Shown in pieces: positions 47,281 to 58,044 of a DNA stretch of 64,000 bases. Positions within the stretch are counted from its first letter, which is position 1. Each line of letters begins with the position of its first letter. The DNA comes from Adiantum capillus-veneris (taxonomy: Eukaryota > Streptophyta > Polypodiopsida > Polypodiales > Pteridaceae): assembly GCA_014529385.2 (NCBI GenBank), contig CM043948.1, positions 76,618,291 through 76,682,290 on the forward strand, read 5' to 3'. The notes under the pieces are model-generated. The model was given only the letters and a program-made list of their open reading frames with translations, did no database searches and was not told where the DNA came from. Position numbers and translations under genes: made by a program.

Positions 47281-48763
47281 TCTATAGCTACTCACAATGA
47301 TCTATCCTCTATGATAGATGAGTATGCTACTGACCCTGACTTTAGAGACATAATGTCAGCCCTTGCTTTGGGGAAGAAAGAGGAACCATTCACCTTGCAG
47401 GATGATTATCATTTCCATAGCAATAGGCTATGTGTTACCCATTCCCTTCGTGAGAAAGTTATGTATGAATCCCATGCTCCTCCCTATGCGAGGCATAGAG
47501 GTATTCAACCTACTCTCCGAGGAGTAGACACGTATTTCTATTGGCCTACCATGAAAGTGGACATACAAGAGTATGTTTCAAAATGTGTAGTATGCCAAAA
47601 GACCAAATATGATAGAGGGAAGCAACCTGGATTACTCCAGCCATTGCCTATCCCAAATTCACCATGGGAGAGTATATCCATGGATTTCATCTTTGGATTA
47701 CCCAAGTCTATCCATGGGAATATGGGAATATGGACAATAGTCGGCAAGTTTAGCAAACAAACACACTTTATTCCTATGAAAAAGACTATTAAGGCACACC
47801 AAATGACAACTCTCTTCATATCTCTGATTTTCAAACACCATGGATTACCAACATCCATTGTGTCAGATAGAGATCCTAGAATGACCAGTAATTTTTGTCC
47901 CATGGTCTCTTTGAAAATCTAGGAACAAGATTGAATTTCTCTTTTGCCTATCGCCCACAAACGGATGGCCAAAGTGAGATAGCCAATCTTACGATATTCG
48001 ATCTACTCAAGACTTATGTTACCGAAGTAGATCAACGTTCACAATGGGAAAAGTACTTACCTCTTGTAGAGTATGCCTACAATAATATTGTACATACTTC
48101 TATGGAAAAGCACCTTTTGAGATCATTGAGGGAAGACCTAAAAGTTCCTTGCTACTCAAAGTACATGGGAAGATCTTCCCTGTCGATGAGTATAGTTGTG
48201 ACCTACAAGAATATTTTCTAAAGATTAAGGAGGCTATATCCATCTCTCAACAAAGACAAAAATCTATTGCTGATAAGCACAGAAGGGCCTTAACATTGAA
48301 AGAAAATGATTGGGTCTTACTCAAGTTTCCTAAGGCTTGATTAAGGCAAACGACGGGCAAAAATCCTACTGGCCATCAAAAGTATTATGCTAAGATAGCA
48401 AAAAGATACTATGGTCCTTTCCAAATTTTGAAGCCCATCAATGAGACGGCTTACCAACCCAAGTTGCCCAACCACTGGCTCATACACAATGCTTTTCATG
48501 TGAGCCTACTTAAGTCCTACAAGGGACAGCCACCAAGTGAACCAATTATTGAAGACCCTCCCAAAGTTGAAGACCAAGAAGACGTGCTACAACCCGAAGC
48601 TATCCTTCGGCATGAAGACAAGTTACTACAACATGGTAAGATTATCCGACGGTATCTTATTAAATTCAAAAATTATCCTTATGATGATGCTAGATGGATG
48701 CAAGGAATACAACTTAAGGATATTATGAACCTTGCCAATGCTTACAATGCTACATTAGAGTAA
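47281..48763 (+). pseudogene. Integrase and chromodomain of chromovirus D
   Basis: Open from 47311 to 47922: zinc part with SHAPPYARHRGI and SKCVVCQKTK (all ligands kept), then core ISMDFIFGLPKS and TSIVSDRDPRM. A frame change near 47895 leads to QTDGQSEIAN. More breaks occur near 48100 and 48338. The final open stretch (48428-48763) contains the well-preserved chromodomain: RHEDKLLQHGKIIRRYLIKF, NYPYDDARWMQGIQL. This is the clearest evidence that the A/C/D family are chromoviruses. Confidence 0.92.
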
Positions 48764-49085
48764 GAAAATGTACAAATTTCTTTTAAATGATCCATGTTTT
48801 TGTCTTAAAAGACTGGTTCTTTTTTTTATTGTGCACAAATTTAAATAGTATGCATGCTTAGAATCATGTTGTGATGACGGCGTCTCTCAAACACCAAATA
48901 GAATTTGTCACTCTACTTTGGAACAATGAAATGGACTAAAGAGCAGACATGCATGCGGCACCTATGTCTCCCAAGCACCAAATGGATTTGTCATCCATCT
49001 TGGAAAGATGTCATAGGGTAAAAAAGGATCCTCTACTCGCTACGTAAAATTGACTATTGACTATGACTTTATCTATTCTACCTCA

Positions 49086-49121
49086 TAGTCGAGGACGACT
49101 ATGATTTCAAAAGAGAGATAA
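49086..49121 (+). promoter_or_regulatory. Hairpin and polypurine tract of chromovirus D
   Basis: CATAGTCG-AGGA-CGACTATG is a perfect 8-bp stem with a four-base loop. Then TTTCAAAAGAGAGATAA leads straight into the LTR start TGTCATAAAATC at 49122. Confidence 0.85.
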
Positions 49122-49795
49122 TGTCATAAAATCTAATATCTAACCAACCCAAATGATTTTCACATATTAAACTGATCACTTAATGTGGGAGAATAAACGG
49201 GAACAAGGGGTAAGATACAGATGTGCCTATAGATCTATTTCAACACGGGGCCAATGGTAAAGGGGCCCAAATGAGAAATGGTCTATCAAAGAGCAAGGTT
49301 AACCAATGGACCAAAATACCTTAGGGTTGGATTCATTAAAGCCTCCAAAGGTAAGTGATAAAAGTCTTAAGACATAATCTTTAATTTTTAAACTTTAGGC
49401 AATTAAGGTCCAAGCAAGCAAGGGGGCAGCTTGCTTAAGCAAGGGCTGTGCTTAAGCGGGGGGCTTGCCTGCTTACCAAGTTCAAAGAACTTGCTACAAA
49501 GAAGGGGGCAAGCCCTACAAAGGAGGGATGTGAGTAGTATGTGTGCACCTCGCCAAGGGCCCATACTCTCATGAGAGGAAAGGGGCCACATGTCAGGTGT
49601 AGAGACACACTACTCAAGCAGGCAAGGGTTGTGCTTAAGCAAGGGGGGTGCTAGCTTAACCTCACAAGAGGGAAAGAAGGACACTTGTCAAGAGACTACA
49701 CAGCTTGCCCCAAAGGGAGCCAAGCTCTGATTGGTTAGAGGGCTACATGGCCCAATGAGTTTCAAGGGAAGCCTAGGAAAGGGGGTCGACCAAGC

Positions 49796-49850
<55 letters not shown>

Positions 49851-50572
49851 CTCATTCTTCTCTTTACACACTCTTGTGAAGCAAGAACTCCATCTCCTTC
49901 TCCAAGCTTGATAAGTTGAGTGCCTACTACAACAAGCTCTTGGCTATGGATGCAAATCCACACAAGAGAATGCTTATGCTTGCTTATCAATCTCTTTAAT
50001 CTCCATTATCACTATGCTAAGCTATGCTACAAAAGCTATGAGTGATTATGTGCAAGGGGTTATTGCTTTCTCGTAGAGCTACTTCTACTTCTCTCTTCTT
50101 CCTCACTCCCTGCCAGCTCTCCTCACCTTTCATGGTGTTTGAGGTCTTGGGATTGAGGCTAGGCATTCTTCAAGTTCATGCTAATCATGTTTATTGTTGT
50201 TTCCATGCTAATGCTTGGTAATTGAAGCTTTCCATCTTCACCTCATCAAGAAGATTTCAAGGAACGCAATAAGTTGTATTGTAAACAAGTCTTCCATCAT
50301 GGACAAATCTATAATACAAATGCCTAATGGAGGGGGGACCTTCGGCTCCAACTAATCCGGTCCTCTATTGGTGTCAATTTATCAAAACTGTCACTCTCTT
50401 TTACAAGTATTGTTCAGGCCATTTAATGAAGTAATGCGTTAGTGTTTCTCTCTCTCCATCCAAGCACTCTCTTTTTCATTCTACATCTACTCACAAAAGA
50501 ATGCTCAAGGAAATGTTCAACATGTTATTCACTTTCCGCTCCAACTCAAGTTATAAGGCTAATTCCATTACA
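49122..50572 (+). repeat. 3' LTR of chromovirus D
   Basis: 1451 bp, TGTCATAAAATC to CCATTACA, with a (CT)n tract at 49799-49847. Confidence 0.93.
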
Positions 50573-51394
50573 TGCAATCAGAGATTGCTAATTCAGTGGT
50601 ACTAGATTTCTTGAAGTCTTCTTCGTTGGATTAGAAGACTACATGGGAAAGGTTTTTCCCTTTGGTGGAATTTTCCTACAATAACACGATACACTCTTCG
50701 ATGGGGAAGGCACCATTTGAGATTATTGAAGGTGCTACGAAGGTTCCACCCTTCCTAAGCATGAGAGATAAGATTTTTGAAGCCGATGAGTACATGCGCG
50801 ACTTGGACACGACTTTTGCCAAGGTCCACGAGGCTTTGCAAAAATCTCAAGAAAGACAGAAAAAGGCAGTAGATCACCATCGATGCGAGTTGAAATTGAA
50901 GGAGAATTATTGGGTGCTCGTATGTTTTGAAAAGGCACGCGTGAAAAAGAAAAAGGGAAAGGAGAGGCTTTTGCCAAAGCTTAGTATGAGATACTACGGA
51001 CCTTTCCAGATCTCCAAAAAGATAGATGATGTCTCCTTCCGACTGAAGTTGCCCGACACTTGGAGGATTCACAATGTTTTTCATGTGAGTCTCTTGAAGC
51101 CTCTTGAAGGCGATGTGCCCGATGATCAGCAACCCGAGATAGACGAAAACGAGCAGATACTCGTTCCAGAACAGAAATTGGCACAGAAAGAAAGAAGGTA
51201 AAGCAAAATGACGGTTCTTGGTTAAATTCAAGACCTACTCCGCATTGGATGTGAAGCAAATGGAGGAGGAGGACTTAGCAGATACTCCTCAGATTGTGAA
51301 ACTTTATCTTGAAGCTTTTGTTTTAGCATAGTCTATTCCAAATGGAACCCCGAATTCAGCTTGGCTGGAAATCTGATGCAGTGGGTATGCACAA
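50573..51394 (+). pseudogene. Family E, first copy: integrase end and chromodomain tail
   Basis: Continues the integrase interrupted at 42147 (QSEIANSVVL). A 179-codon open stretch (50662-51201) contains [20 protein letters not shown], a basic helix, [12 protein letters not shown] and [11 protein letters not shown] frame change near 51200 reaches FLVKFKTYSALDVKQMEEED, a chromodomain-type end, stopping near 51330. The polypurine tract expected before 51395 is not obvious. Confidence 0.88.
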
Positions 51395-51963
51395 TGTCAC
51401 AAACCTATGATGTGGCATGTCCACAACACACACATACACTCTCTGTTGTCTACTCCCAGAAACTGCGGCTGCAGACTGACGTGGCAGGTTCTGTACGGAC
51501 GCCCGCAAATTGCGGCACAATCTGTGGCAGATTTGGACATCTTTTGGCGTTGCTTTTGGCCACGCAAGAGATAGAGCTTTAAAAGCTTGCTTTATTGCCA
51601 AAGAATGGCTTGAGAGATAAAAAGATTGAACCTAGTTTATTTTACTAAGCTTTTGATTTTCAGCTTTTGAGCTCTGCTTTTAGCATCCCTTTGTAAACTT
51701 TAAATATGCGGGCAAGGCCTCATAACTCAGAGCGTCTGGACGCAAAGTCTGAGTGTGAGCACCTGCCTACACTCTTGTACTTTGAACACAGATTAATACA
51801 AAAAGAAATACCGAAAGGGGCGCCAGTATTTGGGGCCAATATCTCTAGGCACGAAACTCTGCCGCGGGCCAGTGTCAAATCAATTGTGAATTGTGAACTG
51901 TTTGAAGTGATTATTTGTGGTGTCGTGGTAGATTCTCGACTTGGAGTGTCCAAGTCTGTTACA
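51395..51963 (+). repeat. Family E LTR (middle copy), shared by two internal regions
   Basis: 569 bp, TGTCACAAAC to AGTCTGTTACA. It follows the integrase end of the first E copy, as a 3' LTR would. It is also followed by the primer site TGGTATCAAAGC (51965-51976), as a 5' LTR would be. Its start carries TGATGTGGCA and TGACGTGGCA motifs. Confidence 0.9.
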
Positions 51964-51964
51964 G

Positions 51965-51976
51965 TGGTATCAAAGC
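51965..51976 (+). other. Primer-binding site of second E copy
   Basis: TGGTATCAAAGC, one base after the LTR; the same site as in D. Confidence 0.9.
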
Positions 51977-52181
51977 ACGGCTGATTTCTCTCCTACGGAA
52001 AATCCGATCCTTTTTACGCGGCACTTATGGCTTCAAGCAAAGATTAGTCGACTTCCTCTACATCCGGAGATCTGGGAAGAGATCACAACGAATATCCACG
52101 CGAGGAGTACGTCCTACCTCGGCCTACTCAGGCGGAGCTCAAAGAGACGGAGCATCAATGATTGATCGGTGACGCAACAAG

Positions 52182-53516
52182 ATGATGCTCAATTTTGCGA
52201 AGGACCCAAAATTTGCAAAATATATGAGCGAGACCTCTTTCGAGGGGGTGCACAAGCAGTGGCAATAGACCATAGTACCACCCAAGAAACCTTCTACTCC
52301 CAGGATGTACACAGAGCAAGAATTAGAAGAGGTGGTTGATGCACAAATTGCTCAGCTTTTTGACGCGCAGAACAAAGCATAAAAGCACAACAAAAAGCAG
52401 AAGAAAGACGCTGACTTCCAAGGTTATTTGCGTCGTCAATCTACATTTGAAAAGGCAAAGAAACAAAAGAAGCATGTTCGATTTGAAGGAGTACCCAGTA
52501 CTTCTTCTTCTTCTTCTTCTTATGAGAGTTCTGCTCGCTCCTCTAACTCGAGCGAAGAAGATAGAAAAGGCAAAAAGCGAAGCAAAAAGCAACTCTTTGG
52601 AAAGGGCAAGAAAAAGGCAAATAAGTTTAAATCTCGCCCCATTGACTGGCAGTTCTACAGAGGACTCGTCTACAGGCAGTTCGGACTCTAATCACAGCAG
52701 CTTTTACGCAAAGAAGAAGAATTTTTACAAAACCAACCAGTATTATTTTCTGGAAGACAAAATCAAGAAAGTCCGAGAAATTTGACACATTTTCTGGGTA
52801 TAGAGATGCTTCATAGGCTTTGTCTTTTATACAGCAGTTTGGCATAGCTTTCTTAGGAGGGCGTTACTCAGAGCACTCTAAGATTCGGAGGGCTGCCCCT
52901 TACTGTAAGGGGAAGGCTCGAACCTTGTGGTCCACGCTTCTATTAAACAAGACAATGCCAGTTAAATGGCTGAAACTCAAGAGGCTTTTTATTTCTTCAT
53001 GGCTGACTCAAGAGTATGAACGCGACATACGAATTGCTTGGAACCATCTATGGATGACAAGAAGGATACAGTGGATGCTTCCTGCGAGAGATTCTGGAGC
53101 TCTTTTCTACCCGCCTCTTCATTTAAGAAGATCTCATTCAAGGAACAGATTGAGTGGTTTACCTTGGGTCTTCCTACAGAGATCCGAGATCACTGCTTAG
53201 AACAAAAGTCAGCTTCCATTCAGAAGTTGATGAGTCATGTGAAACGGGGTTTTGCCATTCACTCTGGCAATCTCACCTACCCCACAGGTGAGATCATGAC
53301 GCAAGGAGCCGAACAGACTTCGAAAAATGAATGTAGAAAGAGAAAGAGCAACCCAGAACAGAAAGAAAAGGATGCACGACCCAAACTTACTCCTCAAGAG
53401 TAGGCTTGCTACATAAAGGAGGGGAAGTGCTTTGGATGCGGGGAAACTACGCATATCTCTACGAAGTGCCCTAAAAAGGCACAGAAAGAAGAAAATGACA
53501 AGGATGACGAAAGGCC
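52182..53516 (+). pseudogene. Gag of second E copy, broken
   Basis: Likely start MMLNFAKDPKFAKYMSE at 52182. Early in-frame stops occur (about 52267 and 52380). A lysine/serine-rich middle (STSSSSSSYESSARSSNS, about 52500) is followed by the capsid-like core near 52820-53200 in two frames (IQQFGIAFLGGRYSEHSKIR, WFTLGLPTEIRDHCL). A CCHC knuckle CFGCGETTHISTKC lies near 53430-53470. Confidence 0.82.
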
Positions 53517-53559
53517 TATGAGTTCAAGAGCAGCTGAGGACTATGGAAGAAAAGGCAAG

Positions 53560-54712
53560 ATGAAAACAAGACTTGTTCCAGATTGCGTGGGTACCGATCC
53601 CAGGATGATAGACGAGAGTAAAGAGCCTTGCCGAGCTTGGGGCAAAGTGAAAGACCAAGAATCCCTGATCTTCTTCAATGGAGGATCCAAGTCCAACTTC
53701 ATTTCACCAGAATTGGTAGCGCGGCTGGAGATCACTCTCGATCGTATGGGACCACTTGCAGAGGCAGTTCTAGTGGCATCCAGCAGGGACGTAGCCATTA
53801 CACCTATCATTGGCAAACTTCGGTTGCATTGTCAGGGGTATTTGGGGCATGAGTACTTTTACATAATGCCTTTGGAAGGTTGTGATGTCCTTTTGGGAAT
53901 TCCCTAGGACCAACACCGTGGTCGACTATCGGGCGAAGAAAGAGACATTGACCACAGAGAAGGGCAAAACCATTGTACTCAATATTGAACTTAAGGGCGA
54001 GTCTGTCCCTATTGTATTGGCTTTGGCCATTTCTAAATTAATGAAATCCAGTCTGTTTGTTTACTCGATCTTTTTGAAAGAGTTGAGTGATGACCTCGTG
54101 ATGACGATAGGACAAATATGTATGAACTTGATAAAGAACGCCAAGATTTTCTCCACACTCATGCCGATTGCTTCTCAAAGGGCCTGTCAGGCGGGTTACC
54201 ACCCGCTCATCCTGAAGATCATACTATTGATCTGATAAATGGAAGCACACCACCGAACCGGCCACCTTGTCGTGTGAGCCGAGACAGAACGCAGAGATTA
54301 TGAACCAAGTGAAAGACCTCCTAGAAAAGGGTCTTGTCCAGCCTAATACTTCACTGTATTGCTCTCCAGTGTTATTGGTATTGAAGAAAGACGGATCTTG
54401 GAGAATGTGCATCGATTATAGAGCTCTCAATAAAATCACCATCAAGAACAGATTTCCGATTTCTAGGATCGATGATGTACTCGACAGATTACAGGGATCC
54501 TCGTGCTTTAGCAGGATTGATTTGAAGAGTGGATACCATCAGATTTGAATTGCACCGGGAGACGTCTACAAGACAGCCTTTTGGACGACTTTTGGGTTAT
54601 TTGCAAGGATGAGGCAAAACATAGAGTACATCTGCTTCAAGTCTTTTAGGCATTACGAGATCACAAGTTGGTGATTAATGTGAAGAAACGGGAATTTTTT
54701 CCTACCAAAGAA
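53560..54712 (+). pseudogene. Protease and partial RT of second E copy
   Basis: Protease has FFNGGSKSNFIS (active-site D replaced by N) and EGCDVLLGIP. After a frame change, RT runs from about 54110: [43 protein letters not shown] and [11 protein letters not shown], then a TGA. The catalytic YxDD block is deleted. Only a piece of the following segment remains (LVINVKKREFFPTKEH) before it joins the next LTR. Confidence 0.88.
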
Positions 54713-54714
54713 CA

Positions 54715-55275
54715 TAACACACACATACACTCTCTGATGCCTGCTCCCAAAAATTACGGCTGTCTGCAGGCTGACGTGGCAGGTCCTGAACGGGCGCTCG
54801 CAAATTGCGGCACAATTTGTGGCAGATTTGGACAGCTTTTGGCGTTGCTTTTGACCACGCAAGAGATAGAGAGAGATAGAGCTTTGATTTTTTTTAAAGC
54901 TTGCTTTATTGCCAAAGAATGGCTTGAGAGATAAAAAGATTGAACTTGCTTTATTTTACTAAGCTTTTGATTTTCAGCTTTTGGGCTCTGCTTTTAGCAT
55001 CCCTTTGTAAACTTTAAATATGTGGGCAGGGCCTCATAACTCAGAGCATCTCGACGTAGAGCTTGAGTGTGAGCGCCTTACTGCACTCTTGTACTTTGAA
55101 CACAGATTAATATAAAAAGAAATACCGAAAGGGGTGCCAGTCTTTGGGGCCAATATATCTAGGCACGGAACTCCGTCGGGCCAATGTCAAATCAATTGTG
55201 AATTGTGACCTGTTTGAAGTGATTATTTGTGGTGTCGTGGTAGATTCTCGACTTGGAGTGTCCAAGTCTGTTACA
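54715..55275 (+). repeat. Family E LTR (third position, 5' end trimmed)
   Basis: Matches 51424-51963 and ends AGTCTGTTACA, but lacks the first 27 or so bases, which were lost with the RT end in one deletion. No primer site follows; the next bases are CACAAGAGGAG. Confidence 0.88.
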
Positions 55276-55804
55276 CACAAGAGGAGAGTTACTTTGCTCC
55301 TTTGTTAACAAATGCCTCGATTTTTGATACTAGAGTCACTGATGTCTCTTTGAGCTTCAGGGATACTGAGAGCTGACAATATTCTATGGTATGACTTTAT
55401 GAACTGCGATTCTCGAACATGATACTGACTTGTTCTTGACTTGTTTAAGTGCAGGAACTCATAGACGAAATGACTGCAGCATTTTAGTCTGAATGATCTC
55501 GATAGACATGGTTGCCATAGAGATTAGTCAATCGGGCATCTATGAGGTCCTGAGTGGATCTAGATGCCATTGCTAATTGAATTGCCAATAAATCATGGTC
55601 TGAGATCCGAATGAATGTTGAATGTGATTTGTCATGTGATGTCATGTGATGTCGTGTGATGTGACTGTCGATTGGTACATGTGCTAGATGTGTGTTCCTA
55701 GTGCATCGGTACTAACAATCAGTGTCTGCTAAGACAGTTTATGGCTTTTGTCTGTTTTTCCAGGCGTAATTGAGGGCAATTACAATGCTTTCAAGAGGGG
55801 GGTA
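55276..55804 (+). other. 3' non-coding end of an E-like element F with polypurine tract
   Basis: No coding motif. It ends in TTTCAAGAGGGGGGTA (purine tract 55793-55802), directly before an LTR start TGTCACAAA, so it is the end of the internal region of a plus-strand LTR element. Confidence 0.7.
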
Positions 55805-56032
55805 TGTCACAAATTGGTGACGTGGCAACCAATACACTTATACACACACACTCTCCCCCATGGGAACTCCCGAAAATGAAGGCAGTGACATGGCAGGCCC
55901 GTACGGACTGACCCAAAAATCACGGCAAAAAGTGTGACGCGTTTCACAAGACTAATGATGTGGCAGCAGTGTACGAAACCGCCATGCTATTTTTTTCCTA
56001 CGCAATTCAGCCAGCTTTTGGCTACGCAATTT

Positions 56033-56092
<60 letters not shown>

Positions 56093-56168
56093 GCTTTATT
56101 CTCTCAAGAGAGAGCTTGTGAGAGAGAGACAGCTTTTGATTTTGAAGCTTTTGGGCTCTGCTTTTAGC
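55805..56168 (+). repeat. Partial LTR of element F
   Basis: Starts TGTCACAAATTGGTGACGTG and resembles the E LTR (same start, repeated TGACGTGGCA-like motifs, same GGGCTCTGCTTTTAGC near the cut), but differs elsewhere. It has a (GA)n tract at 56036-56088. It stops at 56168 where element I begins. Confidence 0.82.
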
Positions 56169-57087
56169 TGTTGGGGGTCCCATCGTTGCAATAGCTCCAA
56201 TGACCAACAAAATTATCAATCCGGAGGGATGAGCTACCCGGCTAGGGCATGGAAACACTCACACGGTTAGTGAGCTAATTGTGGCAACAAAAATGGGTAA
56301 CTCTACGAGGTGAGCTTCTCGGCCTATGGAGGAGTGAAGCCACAATGAAGGGCAATCTCCATATCCACTTCTCTTCACCTCTAATCAACCCAATCACACA
56401 CACTATGATTGCAAGACACACACAACACTAATCCTATCATGCAACACACTAATCACAAGCACACACACATAGATCTACTGAGCACCACACTCCAATCAAA
56501 CCTACATGCACACACAAGCAAAAGAGGGCAATCACACAAGATTAGAGAGGGATTAACCACTAATTAGTTAAGATCTAGTTAATCTAAGCATCATAGGCAA
56601 TCATAAGAAGTAAGAGAGAGGCATAGTGAGAGAGAATGAATCATTGATTAGTGTTAATCAAGTCTCATGAGCAAGGAGAAGCTCAAGGACTCCATAGCCA
56701 CACACCTCAAGAGCTCACCAAAGAGTGCTCTCAACAAATGACTTGAGAACCCTAATTTCTTTTACACACTGCCTTATATACCTAGGTTAAAAATATGCAA
56801 TGTCCAGGCGCCCAAGGCCTTTAGGGCTCACCACTTACTGAATCTGCAACCTAGGCACAGTAAGTGACCTATTCTTTACAACTTGGAACTCCCATTGAGC
56901 TCGTAACACATTAAAATATTACAATGGCTTGAAATAAATCGAGAATTTACAATACGTGACCATTTTGGGAAAATGTGGAAAATGTGTAACTCCAATCTTT
57001 ATTGCTTCTTTGCATTCATCCTCGATGTGCATTCGTATGTCTTCGGTCTTTAGCAGCTTCTGTTAACTGACGTTGACTCAGTTAACA
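56169..57087 (-). repeat. 3' LTR of element I
   Basis: 919 bp, TG...CA. The outer end is TGTTGGGGGTCCC on the plus strand. The inner end is the palindrome TGTTAACTGA-7 bp-TCAGTTAACA (57061-57087), next to a polypurine tract and hairpin, so this is the 3' LTR of a minus-strand element. The partner LTR must lie beyond the window. Confidence 0.75.
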
Positions 57088-57125
57088 TTTCCTCCTTCCT
57101 ATTTTAGTGCCCGTCCTCGGGCACT
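57088..57125 (-). promoter_or_regulatory. Polypurine tract and hairpin of element I
   Basis: In element orientation AGTGCCCG-AGGA-CGGGCACT (perfect 8-bp stem, 57106-57125), then AAAATAGGAAGGAGGAAA, then the LTR start. The layout is the same as in D. Confidence 0.8.
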
Positions 57126-58044
57126 GTCAAAATGTGTCCGTGGAGGCTGTGAAGGGTTTTTGATTGGTTGTTGATGGGCTGATTTTCTTTATTTGTCATT
57201 GAATTTGTTGATAAGGTTCAATCTATTGCAGCATCTTCATTGGTCCGAATATGTCTAGTTTGTGAGAGATGATGTTGCATTTGTCTATTGTAATAGCATA
57301 ATGATGAGGCTTCTGTTTATTTATGAAAAGCATGTACAAGGAAAGTAGAATGATGAGGTTCTAAATTAGGGTCTAATACTTGAATGCCCAAAGGGAAAAA
57401 ACCCAGTGGAAAAAAAGTGCCTTTGGGATACACGCATTACTGGAGTACTTACTAGCATGGGAAATATTAATAGAGTACTGAAGGGATTATTTGCTGATAG
57501 ATATGGAATTAAAGAGGCAACAAATATGAAAGGATAGCATGATGGAATATTGGTTTGCCTGTTTTAGTTTACTCAAGGTGCATAGGTGGAAGCAAAAAAG
57601 AGTTTCTAATGCATATGTCCGATGATGGGACATCCTATTTATGCATACACAAAAATGCATGGGAAACAATATACTGTGCAAGAATGATTTTAAGGGGTTA
57701 TTCAGAAAGACACTGTAGCTATAAAAGCATATGACATGGCTTTGTAAGCTAGCACCCCTTTTAAGAATGGTTTTTGTTGACGAGAATATGGAGAATATGT
57801 GCTCTCATCTTACTGTGCACTGTGCGTGAGTGTTGGACTCTACGACACTCCACCAAATGTAAGTTAATAGACGTCGACTCTTATGCTCATCTCATCCAAC
57901 ATGAGGAACACAACTTAGATATGCTCAACTCTTCCAGCTTGAGCGTAAGCTTAATAACTACGACTCTTAGCACAGAGTTTAATATGACTTGAAGCTTTGG
58001 GACTAATGCTTTTCTCATTTTATGGCTTAGCAGCTCGACTCTGA
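57126..58044 (-). other. Non-coding stretch between long gene and 3' LTR of element I
   Basis: No recognisable pol motif or other domain. It is AT-rich with short open frames. Confidence 0.5.

Larger units (their letters stand above)
42148..50572 (+). mobile_element. Chromovirus D: complete-length Ty3/gypsy element
   Basis: 8.4-kb plus-strand element of the same family as A. LTRs 42148-43564 and 49122-50572; primer site TGGTATCAAAGC two bases after the 5' LTR; gag, protease, RT, RNase H, integrase, chromodomain, hairpin and polypurine tract all present in order. The LTR copies are nearly identical over about 1.2 kb apart from a small deletion at the 5' start. It is inserted in the integrase of E, between QID and QSEIAN. 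The target duplication is not clear (flanks ATTGA and TGCAA). Several frame breaks remain. Confidence 0.92.
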
